Shown here piece by piece: positions 8,146 through 16,668 of a DNA stretch of 64,000 bases. The DNA comes from JAXJSP01 sp036310005 (GTDB lineage Bacteria > Bacillota > Clostridia > Oscillospirales > Acutalibacteraceae): NCBI GenBank assembly GCA_036310005.1, contig JAXJSP010000012.1, forward strand, positions 1 to 64,000, given 5' to 3'. The position numbers were made by a program, and so were the translations under genes. Under the pieces are notes generated by a model, which was not told the origin of the DNA, searched no databases, and worked only from the letters and a program-made list of their open reading frames with translations. The first letter of the stretch is position 1. Each line of letters starts with the position of its first letter.

Positions 8146-8697
8146 TTATTCGGTTACTTCTTCTTCAACCTTAACCTCTTCGACTTTATCATCGTCCTGA
8201 CCATCAAAATCAATCACTTCGGCAGTCTTTTTGTTTTTCTTCTTCTTGTTAATAAGAGTAAGCACTGCAAAAACTACTGCGCCGACTACTAATGCCGCGC
8301 CGACAGCGATAACCGCAATCAAAACGGGAGAGAGCATTATGCCCGGACGGGAAACGCTTGCTTGCTGTTCATCCCTTTGAGATTTCTCTGCAGCCACATC
8401 GTTTTCCGTGCCTGTAAACATACCGTCGTACCATTCGGCCTCCGGAGTAACATCCTGCTGCGTTTCAATAGTGCCGGTAAAAGGCTTTGATTCGTCGCCG
8501 ATTGTTTTTGGAGGTTCTGTGCTCATAGTACCTGAATACGGTTTAGTAGGAGTAACATTACTCGGATATGATGAGTCCCAACTGTAATAAGTTGTAACGG
8601 TAGGCTCATCTTCTGCGCTTGCAGTAATTAAACCTGTTGATACAAAAAGCATAGAAATAAGTGCTATGCTGATAATGACCGAAAGAATCTTTTTCAA
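8146..8697 (-). CDS. Single-pass surface protein with Thr/Pro-rich ectodomain, unknown function
   Basis: 183 residues if the TTG at 8697 is used, which follows GGAGGGG by 7 nt and gives the signal peptide MKKILSVIISIALISML, cut near ASA. An ectodomain of about 90 residues, rich in Thr, Pro and Ser, carries three spaced copies of a short motif (PYSGTM, PFTGTI, MFTGTE). A transmembrane segment lies near residues 123-148, then a Lys-rich stop-transfer and a very acidic cytoplasmic tail (EEVKVEEEVTE). I recognise no family. It has its own promoter and shares a terminator with queH. The layout suggests a type I membrane protein displaying a short flexible stalk. Confidence 0.75.
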   Translation of the reverse strand: MKKILSVIISIALISMLFVSTGLITASAEDEPTVTTYYSWDSSYPSNVTPTKPYSGTMSTEPPKTIGDESKPFTGTIETQQDVTPEAEWYDGMFTGTENDVAAEKSQRDEQQASVSRPGIMLSPVLIAVIAVGAALVVGAVVFAVLTLINKKKKNKKTAEVIDFDGQDDDKVEEVKVEEEVTE

Positions 8698-8727
8698 AAC
8701 AGTCCCCTCCAATATATAGATAAATAC

Positions 8728-8756
8728 ATTATACAATAACTAACAGATAATTACAA
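8728..8756 (-). promoter_or_regulatory. Sigma-A promoter for the surface-protein gene
   Basis: Minus strand TTGTAA (8756-8751) and perfect TATAAT (8733-8728), 17-bp spacing, about 30 nt before the TTG start. Confidence 0.8.
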
Positions 8757-8765
8757 TTATTTTTT

Positions 8766-9224
8766 CTATTTTCTAACTTTTGTAAAAAAATCGCTTAAAA
8801 TTTTGGAACATTCGTCAATAAACAGCCCTTTATAAATATGCGGACGGTGAGAAAAGGGCATATCAAACATATTTATAACACTTCCGAGCGCTCCCGCATT
8901 TTCATCGCTTGCCCCGTAATAAACCGCTTTAAGCCGCGCGTTTATTATAGCGCCGGCGCACATGGGACAAGGCTCCAATGTCACATACATCGAGCAGTCG
9001 TTAAGCCGCCAGGTGCCGAGCGCCTTGCACGCGGAATATATCGCCTCGGTTTCCGCGTGGGATAATGCGTTGTTGTCGGTTTCTCTCCTGTTGTGGCCGA
9101 CGGAGATAATTTTATTGTCTTTTACTATTACCGCGCCGACAGGTACTTCGCCGAGTAAGTAGGCTTTTTTTGCTTGCTGCAAAGCGCATTTCATAAATTC
9201 AATATCATTTTCCGAATAAATCAA
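8766..9224 (-). CDS. tadA: tRNA-specific adenosine deaminase TadA
   Basis: 152 residues of the cytidine deaminase fold that converts adenosine 34 of tRNA-Arg(ACG) to inosine. The zinc ligands and catalytic glutamate are in HAETEAI near residue 54 and in EPCPMCAGAI near residue 84, both characteristic of TadA. The TTG at 9224 was preferred because AGGAAG is 8 nt upstream; the GTG at 9233 abuts that site. It overlaps the end of the upstream CPBP gene by 20 bp, suggesting translational coupling. Confidence 0.93.
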   Translation of the reverse strand: MIYSENDIEFMKCALQQAKKAYLLGEVPVGAVIVKDNKIISVGHNRRETDNNALSHAETEAIYSACKALGTWRLNDCSMYVTLEPCPMCAGAIINARLKAVYYGASDENAGALGSVINMFDMPFSHRPHIYKGLFIDECSKILSDFFTKVRK

Positions 9225-10218
9225 AAACAGCACTTCCTATAAAGTAAATACAAATAATAATCGTTGCAGGCGAGGTTAAAAAGAAAGTTTTTACCGCCGC
9301 TTTACCGGGCAGACTGAGTCTGTCATTTTTGAGTTTTAAAAACGGGGTAGAATAATTCTTTTTAAGCAAAACATAACCTATGACACCGAGCGCCAAAAAT
9401 ACTGTATAATAACACCACTGGAAAACTATCGCGCTTTCATAACTTATAAATTCGTCGGCAAGCCCGACAAGTCCCGATAAAAGATTGTTAATAAAATGAA
9501 GCACAACCGCCGGAATAATCGAGCCTGTTACGAGCGTTAAGTAGCCGAGTATAAGCCCCATTAAAAGCGCAAACGGAATCTGAATGAAATTAGCGTGCAT
9601 CAGGGCAAAAAGCAAAGAGGAAATTATAAGCGCGTTTTTATCGCCTAAATTCCGCAGCGCACCCAGAGTAACACCGCGCAGAGCGTATTCTTCAACTATT
9701 GCGGGTGCAACCGCGAGGGTGAGAAGATATAAAATCACACCGCCCGCCGAGTGAGGAATTTCAAAAGTAAAACTCATCGGAGATAAGTTGAGCAGAGAAA
9801 AGATTACGGATATAATATCGGTTAAAATATTGCTTACTGCGGTAAAGCCCAAAGCGACCAAAAACAGATAAAAAGAATATTTTTTATGATAAATTTTAAA
9901 ATGCAACAGGCCTTTTGCGTAATTGCCCATAGTGAGTTTTGCGATAAAAAAAGTCGGCACAAATAAAATTGCGGAAAAAACAATCTGCTCAATTAAAAGC
10001 GCGTAGTCGTTTGTAATATATTCTTCCGTTTTGTCAAAACCCAAAACAATCATTAAAGCAAAAGTAAGAATTACGGACAACACAAGTATTGCTAACTGTC
10101 CGAACAAAAAGGCGGAACTTATGCGGTTAGAAAAAAAGCGTACAAATTTTTTCTCCCCGCTGTTTATATCTGGCGCAGGACAAGGCCTTTTATAATTTTT
10201 GACATATTTATATTGCAT
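9205..10218 (-). CDS. CPBP-family intramembrane glutamic protease
   Basis: 337 residues with about eight hydrophobic segments. The CPBP (Abi/Rce1-like) motifs are present: EEYALRG near residue 175, then ALMHAN near residue 205 and a late HFINN near residue 240. The paired glutamates and two histidines form the active site in this family. Roles include prenyl-protein processing in eukaryotes and bacteriocin self-immunity in some bacteria; no bacteriocin gene is visible here, so function is open. It is the first gene of a two-gene unit with tadA and has a near-consensus promoter. Confidence 0.88.
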   Translation of the reverse strand: MQYKYVKNYKRPCPAPDINSGEKKFVRFFSNRISSAFLFGQLAILVLSVILTFALMIVLGFDKTEEYITNDYALLIEQIVFSAILFVPTFFIAKLTMGNYAKGLLHFKIYHKKYSFYLFLVALGFTAVSNILTDIISVIFSLLNLSPMSFTFEIPHSAGGVILYLLTLAVAPAIVEEYALRGVTLGALRNLGDKNALIISSLLFALMHANFIQIPFALLMGLILGYLTLVTGSIIPAVVLHFINNLLSGLVGLADEFISYESAIVFQWCYYTVFLALGVIGYVLLKKNYSTPFLKLKNDRLSLPGKAAVKTFFLTSPATIIICIYFIGSAVFDLFGK

Positions 10219-10241
10219 AATTTTAATCTCCTTTTAACTTA

Positions 10242-10270
10242 ATGATATATTTTTTATTCTAAAATGTCAA
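10242..10270 (-). promoter_or_regulatory. Sigma-A promoter for the CPBP protease-tadA unit
   Basis: Minus strand perfect TTGACA (10270-10265) and TATCAT (10247-10242), 17-bp spacing. It is back-to-back with the plus-strand promoter at 10276. Confidence 0.85.
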
Positions 10271-10275
10271 AGGTA

Positions 10276-10303
10276 TTGTAAAATTAATATTTTTTGTTAT
10301 AAT
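10276..10303 (+). promoter_or_regulatory. Sigma-A promoter for the two membrane-protein genes
   Basis: TTGTAA (10276-10281) and perfect TATAAT (10298-10303), 16-bp spacing. A GGAGG ribosome binding site follows just before the ATG at 10329. Confidence 0.75.
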
Positions 10304-10328
10304 TAAAGCACTACGGAGGTAAATAAAA

Positions 10329-11045
10329 ATGAACATAGTATCTTTAATTTGTATGGCTCTTTGCCTTGCGGCAACAGTCGCGGGAAGCATTCTTTTTTAT
10401 AAAAAAAGCAGTATTGAAGGCAAGGCAAATTATATGGTAAGAAGCGTGTCCGGCAATATGGCAAGCGTTGTGGTTTTTTTATTGGTACAGGCTTTTTGTC
10501 TTACCGTTATGAATTTGTTGAAAACGCTGACGGGACTTGACTCAAATACATATATCGACACTGCACTCATAATAATGGCGACATCACATTTTTTAAATAT
10601 GCTTTTTTGCCTGTTTTCCGTAATATATTCAAAACTGAACAGATTTATCTTGCTTGCAATAAGCGGCGCATATTCGCTTGTGCTCAGCGCAATCACCCTG
10701 ATTGTATGTAAAAACAGCGAAGTGTTTTCTTATATTATAATCAGCGTTGCGGTAATGTTTGCCTTTATGATTTTTTCATCCGTAAACACCTTGCTCGATA
10801 TTAACAACAAAGCACAAAAAATCGCTTTATGCGTTATTGACATAATAATACTTATTTTGTTTACCTTTATTATAATAAAAGTCGTCAATGTGGGCGTGTC
10901 GGTTTATCAGACAGGAATAGTCGGCAGCGTAAACAGCGCGCTTATTTATCTTGTACCGCTCGCAATTGTTGTCGGCTTGCCGCCGGTTTTAGTGCTGTTT
11001 TCAATTTTATCAAGTATTTTATCATCATTTCAAAAAAATATGTAA
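10329..11045 (+). CDS. Polytopic membrane protein, unknown function
   Basis: 238 residues made almost entirely of hydrophobic segments, about seven of them, with short loops and no recognisable motif. The N-terminus starts MNIVSLICMALCLAATVAGS with no cleavable signal. The start has an excellent GGAGG 9 nt upstream. It is 21 bp before a second membrane-protein gene, so the two are probably co-transcribed from the promoter at 10276-10303 and may act together. I do not recognise the family. Confidence 0.75.
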   Translation: MNIVSLICMALCLAATVAGSILFYKKSSIEGKANYMVRSVSGNMASVVVFLLVQAFCLTVMNLLKTLTGLDSNTYIDTALIIMATSHFLNMLFCLFSVIYSKLNRFILLAISGAYSLVLSAITLIVCKNSEVFSYIIISVAVMFAFMIFSSVNTLLDINNKAQKIALCVIDIIILILFTFIIIKVVNVGVSVYQTGIVGSVNSALIYLVPLAIVVGLPPVLVLFSILSSILSSFQKNM

Positions 11046-11066
11046 ATACTAAATTCGGGTGGTTTA

Positions 11067-11738
11067 ATGGACTCGAATATATTAAAAGGCAACCGCCTTG
11101 AATCAGTAAACAATTTGCTGATTATTGCGGTTGCTTTTGTTTTTGTAAATACAACTTGTGAACTTGTTTTTTATATGTTGCCTGTAAAAAACAGCACATC
11201 CTTATTCATTTTTTACCTTTTTAAATTATTAAGCCTTTTAGCGCTTGTAAGACCTTTAATCGCGGGTTATTTGAGAGGTTTACTGCCTTGCAGACAAACC
11301 GACTTGTTTTTTGTTTATTCAAATCTTTACGGTAAATATCTTTTGATGAGTTTAATCAAATATTTTATACTGCTTGTTTTCTGTGCCGCCACTTTAATTC
11401 CGTACGGACTTATAAACGCGTATTTTGAAAACAGCGAGGTTTTAAAAGTCACAGCGTATTTCTCTTTAATATTTTCCGTGATTTTAACTGCCTTGTTTTA
11501 TTATAAATTTATTTTGTGCGACTTTTTGATTTTAGACAAAAATATAACACCGGCGGGGGCTGTAAGGCAGTCCTTCAAAATGACAAAAGGTAAAACATAT
11601 TATTATTTAAAATTAAATTTAAAATACATTTTAATGTTGCCTTTGTGCATTTTCATAATACCGGCGTTTTATATTTTTTATAAACTTTTTTATAATACCG
11701 CAAAATTTTATATCTTTGCAGGCAGAGAGTCAAAATAA
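11067..11738 (+). CDS. Polytopic membrane protein, weakly DUF975-like
   Basis: 223 residues with about five hydrophobic segments. The stretch ITPAGAVRQSFKMTKGKTYYYLKLNLKY near residues 163-190 resembles the loop of DUF975-type membrane proteins, in which a substrate-free helix pair precedes the last membrane segments, but the match is weak and made by eye. The last 31 bp overlap the end of the convergent HAD-hydrolase gene on the other strand. No terminator separates them. Confidence 0.7.
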   Translation: MDSNILKGNRLESVNNLLIIAVAFVFVNTTCELVFYMLPVKNSTSLFIFYLFKLLSLLALVRPLIAGYLRGLLPCRQTDLFFVYSNLYGKYLLMSLIKYFILLVFCAATLIPYGLINAYFENSEVLKVTAYFSLIFSVILTALFYYKFILCDFLILDKNITPAGAVRQSFKMTKGKTYYYLKLNLKYILMLPLCIFIIPAFYIFYKLFYNTAKFYIFAGRESK

Positions 11739-12337
11739 TAATCGCAGATTTCTTTGATTTTTTCTTTGTTCTGACTTTGCGATTCGTCTTCAACCGCATA
11801 TATTTTCATATCAAGGCTCTTGCCCGTCTGCATAGAATAATATGCATCTTCAAACAGCGCAGATTTTTGCGGCACACCGCCTAAATTCGCAAGGGCTTTT
11901 ATAAAAGTATTCGGATCTCTTTTGCCTTTCGGAAACTCAGCGGGCGTATATATGTTTTCTGGTGAGAAAAATCGCTCAAGCGAGAACATTTCAACAACTT
12001 TTTTTGCAAGCGGCTGCGGTGTTGCGGTTATAAGACACATTTTGATACCCTGTCCTTTTAAATAGTAAAGCAGACTTTCCGCTTCGCCTTTAAAATTAAT
12101 ATCGTTTCTGTAATGAGGCTCCATTACAGTTAAAATATCCGTAATGGAATAATTTTTATTAAACTTTTCGTTTGCAAGGGCTATTGCTTTTAAAACAGGC
12201 AAAGAGTCCCAGTAATTTACATCCTCGTCGTCTTTGTCTTTAATCTGATAAAGTTCATAAACGCTGTTTCTCCAATAACCCATTGAAGTCAGCAGCGTTC
12301 CGTCCATATCAAAAACCGCATATTCAAAATCTGTCAT
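11708..12337 (-). CDS. HAD-family phosphatase
   Basis: 209 residues of the haloacid dehalogenase superfamily. Motif I is FDMDGTLL near residue 9 with the nucleophilic Asp; motif II is LITATPQP near residue 98; a late acidic motif FEDAYYS near residue 167 supplies the magnesium-binding residues. The helical cap between motifs I and II places it among beta-phosphoglucomutase/phosphoglycolate phosphatase-like enzymes. The substrate cannot be told from sequence. Its ATG overlaps the recR stop by 4 bp, so it is the last gene of the dnaX-ebfC-recR operon. Confidence 0.85.
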   Translation of the reverse strand: MTDFEYAVFDMDGTLLTSMGYWRNSVYELYQIKDKDDEDVNYWDSLPVLKAIALANEKFNKNYSITDILTVMEPHYRNDINFKGEAESLLYYLKGQGIKMCLITATPQPLAKKVVEMFSLERFFSPENIYTPAEFPKGKRDPNTFIKALANLGGVPQKSALFEDAYYSMQTGKSLDMKIYAVEDESQSQNKEKIKEICDYYFDSLPAKI

Positions 12338-12933
12338 AAACTTGTTCTGCCCTCTAATGCTCTTGATATTGTAATTTCGTCTGCAAATTCAAGACTTCCG
12401 CCGACGGGAATTCCGTAAGCCAGTCTGCTGACTTTAATTCCGAGCGGTTTTAACAGCCTTGATAAATACGAAGCGGTAGCCTCACCGTCAACGGTGGGGT
12501 TTGTCGCAATAATTACTTCTTTAACGGTATCGTCTTGAAGTCTTTTGAGCAACTCTTTAATTTTAAGTCTGTCGGGTGTCTTTCCGTCCAAGGGAGAGAT
12601 GACTCCGTGCAAAACATGATACAGCCCGTTATATTCCCTTGTGCGTTCAAATGCCGCAACATCTCTCGGGTCTTCAACAACGCATATAACAGACTTATCC
12701 CTTGTGTTTGATGTGCAGATAGGACATACCTGCTCGTCTGTCAGATTCTGACAAACAGAGCAAAGTTTAATGTTTTGCTTTGCATCTTTTATTGCCGCAC
12801 AAAGCAAATCTGCCTTGTCAACATCCATATCAAGAATGTGATATGCAATTCTTTGAGCAGACTTATGACCTATTGTAGGTATGTTCTCAAATTGCTCGAT
12901 TAAACGCTCAAGCGGTGCTATCGAATAACTCAT
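12334..12933 (-). CDS. recR: Recombination mediator RecR
   Basis: 199 residues, full length. RecR forms ring-shaped tetramers that, with RecO, load RecA on gapped DNA. A helix-hairpin-helix (IGHKSAQRIAYHIL) is followed by the zinc finger (CSVC and CPIC pairs near residues 57-72) and a Toprim domain starting VICVVEDPRDV, ending with the SRLAYGIPVGGSLEFAD block. It overlaps ebfC by 1 bp upstream and the HAD gene by 4 bp downstream. Confidence 0.97.
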   Translation of the reverse strand: MSYSIAPLERLIEQFENIPTIGHKSAQRIAYHILDMDVDKADLLCAAIKDAKQNIKLCSVCQNLTDEQVCPICTSNTRDKSVICVVEDPRDVAAFERTREYNGLYHVLHGVISPLDGKTPDRLKIKELLKRLQDDTVKEVIIATNPTVDGEATASYLSRLLKPLGIKVSRLAYGIPVGGSLEFADEITISRALEGRTSL

Positions 12934-13271
12934 CAGAACATACCCGGTAAATTCATACCGCCCGTAATCGCGCCTAATTTTTCTTCGCTGTCGGCTTTCG
13001 CTTCACCGATTGCCGAATTTACTGCGGCACAAACCAAATCTTCAAGCATCTCAACATCGTCGCTGTCAACTACATCGGGGTTAATACTCAGTTTTTTAAC
13101 CTCGTATTTTCCCGAAACGGTCGCGCTTACCATTCCGCCGCCCGAAGATGAGGTATATTCCTTTTCTTCAAGTTCGGCCTGAACATTCTGCATGTCCTCT
13201 TGCATTTTCTGTGCCTGACGGAGCATGCTCTGCATTCCGCCTTGTTGCATTCCCGGTACTCTTGCTTTCAT
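12933..13271 (-). CDS. ebfC: YbaB/EbfC nucleoid-associated protein
   Basis: 112 residues of the YbaB/EbfC family, a small dimeric DNA-binding protein. An N-terminal Met/Gln-rich helix (MLRQAQKMQEDMQ) is followed by the GGGMVSATVSGKYEVKKLSI beta region and VEMLEDLVCAAVNSAI. It sits between dnaX and recR, exactly as yaaK does in Bacillus. Confidence 0.93.
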   Translation of the reverse strand: MKARVPGMQQGGMQSMLRQAQKMQEDMQNVQAELEEKEYTSSSGGGMVSATVSGKYEVKKLSINPDVVDSDDVEMLEDLVCAAVNSAIGEAKADSEEKLGAITGGMNLPGMF

Positions 13272-13285
13272 ATTGTTTTCCCTTT

Positions 13286-14884
13286 CTACATAAGCCCGTT
13301 GTTTCGGGCGTTGAGTATTATTTTATCAAGAGGGTCTTCCTCTTCTTTTTTTACTGCCTTTTTAGTATAAGGCCCGATGCGGTAATTCTTACCCGTAACC
13401 TTAAATATCGCCTGTTTTAATGCTGTGCGATGCCTTGATTCTCCGTTAATCATATCCTTAAACGACTCGTTTGCTATGTCAATAAGCATTAAATCGCCCT
13501 GTATATACGCAACAGAGCCTTTAAGCGCCGCTTTGAGCATTTTATCGGTAGAAGTAAGTTCACTGAGTACATCAGTCCATTGTGAAAATTCTCCGCTTTG
13601 CCCGATGTCGGCATCGGTTTGCTGCTTTTGTTCACTTTCAGGCTCCAAAACAGGCATTAAAGGCTTATCCTCTGTGTCTTGTATGCTCTCTGATTTTTGT
13701 ACAACAGGGGCAGGGGTAGGTACAGACGTTGATACCGCCATACTTGTACCGCCCTTTTCAAGCGCCGCAATTCTTGACAAAAGCGCCGAGTAACTTGTGT
13801 CGAGTTCGGGGCAGCATAAAATTATAAGCGCCCTTTCAACCGCTGTTCTTCGCTCTGCGCCATTTGAAATTTTAAGCAAAGTTTCTTCAAAAACATCAAT
13901 AGCGTGAATAATCTTCTCAACGCCCATAATGTCTGCCATTTGTGAAATTCTTTCAATTTCTTCTTTGGATGCCGGTACAAAACTTTCTGCGTTTTCAAGC
14001 GTTTTTACCATCATTAAATCTCTGAAATATGAGACCATTTCGGTACAAAGACGCGACAGGTCTTTTGAGCGCTCATAAAGATTTTTTATAATTTCAAGCG
14101 AAGAATTAACATCGCGGTTTGCAATAGCGAGCGCTAATGAACTTAAATATTCTCTGCCGGACAAACCTGCGACATCATATACTTTCTGCCCGTCAATCTT
14201 TCCGCCCTCGGCAGCGCAGATATCAAGCAGACTTAATGCATCGCGCAAGGCACCGTCTGCAAGTTTTGCAAGCGCAAAAGCGCCCTCGTCTGTCAGGTCG
14301 ATTTTTTCGATTTGTGCAACCTGTTTTAGTCTTGCCATAATATCCTCGGGTGTGATTCTGCGAAAATCAAAACGCTGACAGCGTGACAAAATAGTCGCGG
14401 GAAGTTTATGCACTTCGGTGGTAGCAAGAATAAATATAACATGCTCGGGCGGTTCTTCGAGAGTTTTAAGCAACGCGTTGAATGCCGCGTTTGAGAGCAT
14501 GTGTACCTCGTCGATTATAAATACTCTGTACTTTGCATTGACAGGGGTGTAAGCGGTGTTATCGCGAAGTTCTCTTATATCGTCAACACCATTGTTTGAT
14601 GCGGCGTCGATTTCCGTAATGTCGATTAAAGAATCTGCAGCGGCCTGTTTACACATCTCGCACTTGTTACAGGGGTTGCCCTGCTGCAAGTCAAGGCAGT
14701 TTACCGCCTTTGCGAGAATTTTAGCACAGGTGGTTTTTCCCGTACCGCGCGAGCCTGTAAACAAATAAGCGTGGGAAAGTTTATTTTGTTCCAACTGATT
14801 TTTTAAAGTACGCACAATATGAGGCTGACCGTATACATCGTTAAAATCGGCAGGCCTGTATTTTCTGTATAAAGCACGATACAT
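13286..14884 (-). CDS. dnaX: DNA polymerase III subunit gamma/tau
   Basis: 532-residue clamp-loader ATPase. Starting from MYRALYRKYRP, it has Walker A GSRGTGKT near residues 44-51, a four-cysteine zinc module (CNKCEMC) near 72-79, IIDEVHML near 122, sensor 1 ATTE and the SRCQRFDF block, then a variable tau region ending in a basic, acidic tail. Start 14884 has GGAGTGAT upstream and matches the family N-terminus; an in-frame extension upstream to 15010 would run through the SRP RNA gene. It lies directly downstream of the SRP RNA and 14 bp before ebfC. Confidence 0.96.
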   Translation of the reverse strand: MYRALYRKYRPADFNDVYGQPHIVRTLKNQLEQNKLSHAYLFTGSRGTGKTTCAKILAKAVNCLDLQQGNPCNKCEMCKQAAADSLIDITEIDAASNNGVDDIRELRDNTAYTPVNAKYRVFIIDEVHMLSNAAFNALLKTLEEPPEHVIFILATTEVHKLPATILSRCQRFDFRRITPEDIMARLKQVAQIEKIDLTDEGAFALAKLADGALRDALSLLDICAAEGGKIDGQKVYDVAGLSGREYLSSLALAIANRDVNSSLEIIKNLYERSKDLSRLCTEMVSYFRDLMMVKTLENAESFVPASKEEIERISQMADIMGVEKIIHAIDVFEETLLKISNGAERRTAVERALIILCCPELDTSYSALLSRIAALEKGGTSMAVSTSVPTPAPVVQKSESIQDTEDKPLMPVLEPESEQKQQTDADIGQSGEFSQWTDVLSELTSTDKMLKAALKGSVAYIQGDLMLIDIANESFKDMINGESRHRTALKQAIFKVTGKNYRIGPYTKKAVKKEEEDPLDKIILNARNNGLM

Positions 14885-14933
14885 AAAATCACTCCAAAAA
14901 ACAAAATAAAAGACAAAGCATAGACTTGTGCGC

Positions 14934-15067
14934 TTGGGTATGCGAACATACAGATTTACTGCGGCACACAGAAAAAACCGCTTAATGCTGCTCGGTTCCC
15001 CGCCTGACATGGTTCACAGCCTTCCGTCGCACAGGACCCGTACATTCGCAAGCCCTAACGCACAAGC
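14934..15067 (-). ncRNA. ffs: Signal recognition particle RNA (small bacterial type)
   Basis: On the minus strand the apical domain reads ATGTCAGGC, GGGGAACCGAG and CAGCATTAAG in succession, which are the conserved internal-loop and tetraloop sequences that bind Ffh. The flanking arms CTTGTGCG... and ...CGCACAAG close a long hairpin, giving about 134 nt. There is no room for a Bacillus-type Alu domain unless the ends extend further than I drew them. Position directly upstream of dnaX matches scr-dnaX in Bacillus. The exact ends are approximate. Confidence 0.88.
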
Positions 15068-15092
15068 AAAAAGCCTTGCCTTGTAAATATAA

Positions 15093-15121
15093 TATATATC
15101 ATAATTTTATAAAATTATCAA
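15093..15121 (-). promoter_or_regulatory. Promoter of the SRP RNA
   Basis: Minus strand TTGATA (15121-15116) and TATATA (15098-15093), 17-bp spacing, about 25 nt from the 5' end of the RNA. The dnaX operon probably also uses it. From 15122 to 15288 I see only a small GGGGGTTACTCCC-type hairpin and no gene. Confidence 0.65.
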
Positions 15122-15288
15122 GTACTATTTACTCGGTTTGTATGAATGTGAGATTAAACGTTTTACCCCTTTTTCTTGTGTTGCTTTCTGTAAGCGGTGG
15201 GGGGTTACTCCCTCGTGTGTGCGGAAAGTCAGCGGTAATAAACAGCATCGCCTTGCCTAAAAGATAAGTATTATTTATGCGGTATAAA

Positions 15289-15317
15289 TTGACATAAACG
15301 CGCAGATTTGTTATAAT
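15289..15317 (+). promoter_or_regulatory. Consensus sigma-A promoter for darA-holB-ricT
   Basis: Perfect TTGACA (15289-15294) and perfect TATAAT (15312-15317) with 17-bp spacing, about 36 nt upstream of the darA start. Confidence 0.92.
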
Positions 15318-15353
15318 TATTTTAGTAAGAGAGAGTAAGGAGTGACCGAATTT

Positions 15354-15674
15354 ATGAAACTTATATATGCTATAATTAATTCAGATGATGCGCAAAAAGT
15401 CCAGAATAACCTTACAAAAGAAGGTTACACTGTAACAAAACTTGCCTCAACAGGCGGATTTTTAAAAGTCGGAAACACTACTTTTTTAATCGGTGTCGAT
15501 GAAGATAAAGTCGATGATGTTATTCAAATCATCAAAAAGTATTCATCAAAAAGAACACAGGTCGTTCCGGGTGTAAACACATATTCGGGTGAGTTTTCAT
15601 CAGTTCCGGTTCAGGTAACTGTCGGCGGTGCGACAATCTTTGTAACAGATATTGAAAGGTTTGAAAAACTTTGA
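15354..15674 (+). CDS. darA: Cyclic-di-AMP receptor DarA (PstA/YaaQ)
   Basis: 106 residues of the PII-like DarA family, a trimeric cytosolic protein that binds c-di-AMP. The N-terminus MKLIYAIINSDDAQKVQNNL, the GGFLKVGNTTFLIGVD block and the late GGATIFV are typical. The ATG at 15354 was chosen because AAGGAG lies 8 nt upstream; a GTG at 15342 overlaps that site. The gene overlaps holB by 4 bp, as the first member of darA-holB-ricT, matching yaaQ-yaaR-holB-yaaT of Bacillus minus yaaR. Confidence 0.95.
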   Translation: MKLIYAIINSDDAQKVQNNLTKEGYTVTKLASTGGFLKVGNTTFLIGVDEDKVDDVIQIIKKYSSKRTQVVPGVNTYSGEFSSVPVQVTVGGATIFVTDIERFEKL

Positions 15675-16636
15675 TAAAAAATGCCTGCTTGGTAGGTAAT
15701 GATAAATTATTGTCACAAATAGAAAATATGGCGGCAAACAAGCGTCTTCCTCATGTTATGATTATTGAGGGGGATGCTTTTTGCGGTAGAAAAACGCTTT
15801 CGGGTTACATAGCAAGGCTTGCTGCGTGTACGGGCGAAAACCCCTTGTGCGGCAAGTGCAGTGCGTGCGTACTCAAAGATAATCCCGATATTTCTTTGAT
15901 TTCGCCTAACGAAAAAGGAATTATAAGCGTCGATACCGCGCGCAAGATAAGAAACGATGCTTATATTCTGCCGAACAATTCAAACAAAAGAGTTTTTATA
16001 ATAGATAACGCGGGCAGAATGAATCAGGCCGCGCAGAATGCCTTGCTTAAAGTAATCGAAGAACCACCCGAAAAGTCGATGTTTATTTTTATCTGCAACT
16101 ACACAAGCGAACTTATTGACACGGTAAGAAGCAGATGCGTTTTAATGCATATTGACTTGCCCGATGAAAAACAGGCGGTAGATTATATTATGAATAACTA
16201 CGGTTTTTCACAGCAGGATACAGAGTTTGAAGTAAGGCGGTTTAGCGGTAATATAGGCAAAAGCCTGAACGCTTTAAACGGTGACGAGGGGTATTATAAA
16301 CTCGCTTTGAAAATTGCCGAAACATCTATTGACAGTGAAATTAATACACAAAAATTGTTTATTGAATATGTCAGGGACATAAAGGCATTAAAGCAGATAA
16401 CAAAAGAACTTTATACCGTGTACCACAATTTGCTTGTCGCAAAGCAGGGGATATACAAGGGAGAAGAATATTCCGATATTTGCAAAAAAGCCACAAAACA
16501 CGGACTGTTTAATGCGGCAAAATGCTGTGAGCGTGCGCTTGAAGATTTCAACGCGACAATACCGCTTAACCCGGCAGACGGTGAACTTTATATTACCAAT
16601 TTATGCACTTGTATTTGCGAGTCTTTTAGAGTATAA
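15671..16636 (+). CDS. holB: DNA polymerase III subunit delta prime
   Basis: 321 residues of the clamp-loader delta-prime type. It has a degenerate nucleotide site (EGDAFCGRKTL in the Walker A position, lacking the GxxGxGK consensus as is usual for delta prime), the CGKCSAC zinc module near residue 57, VFIIDNAGRMNQAAQNALLK and IEEPPEKSMFIFI, and an SRC arginine finger near residue 155. Start is TTG in a TTGA overlap with darA, indicating translational coupling. Confidence 0.93.
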   Translation: MIKNACLVGNDKLLSQIENMAANKRLPHVMIIEGDAFCGRKTLSGYIARLAACTGENPLCGKCSACVLKDNPDISLISPNEKGIISVDTARKIRNDAYILPNNSNKRVFIIDNAGRMNQAAQNALLKVIEEPPEKSMFIFICNYTSELIDTVRSRCVLMHIDLPDEKQAVDYIMNNYGFSQQDTEFEVRRFSGNIGKSLNALNGDEGYYKLALKIAETSIDSEINTQKLFIEYVRDIKALKQITKELYTVYHNLLVAKQGIYKGEEYSDICKKATKHGLFNAAKCCERALEDFNATIPLNPADGELYITNLCTCICESFRV

Positions 16637-16668
16637 TTGAGGCAAATCAAATTAACGGAGGACAAATA

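Noticed and set aside
13340..13360. A-rich run near the end of dnaX as a programmed frameshift site
   Set aside because: It lies at the extreme 3' end, past where a gamma-subunit frameshift would occur, and no following stem or stop fits.
15122..15288. A possible small RNA with a GGGGGTTACTCCC hairpin
   Set aside because: No promoter-terminator pair or known motif could be placed around it.
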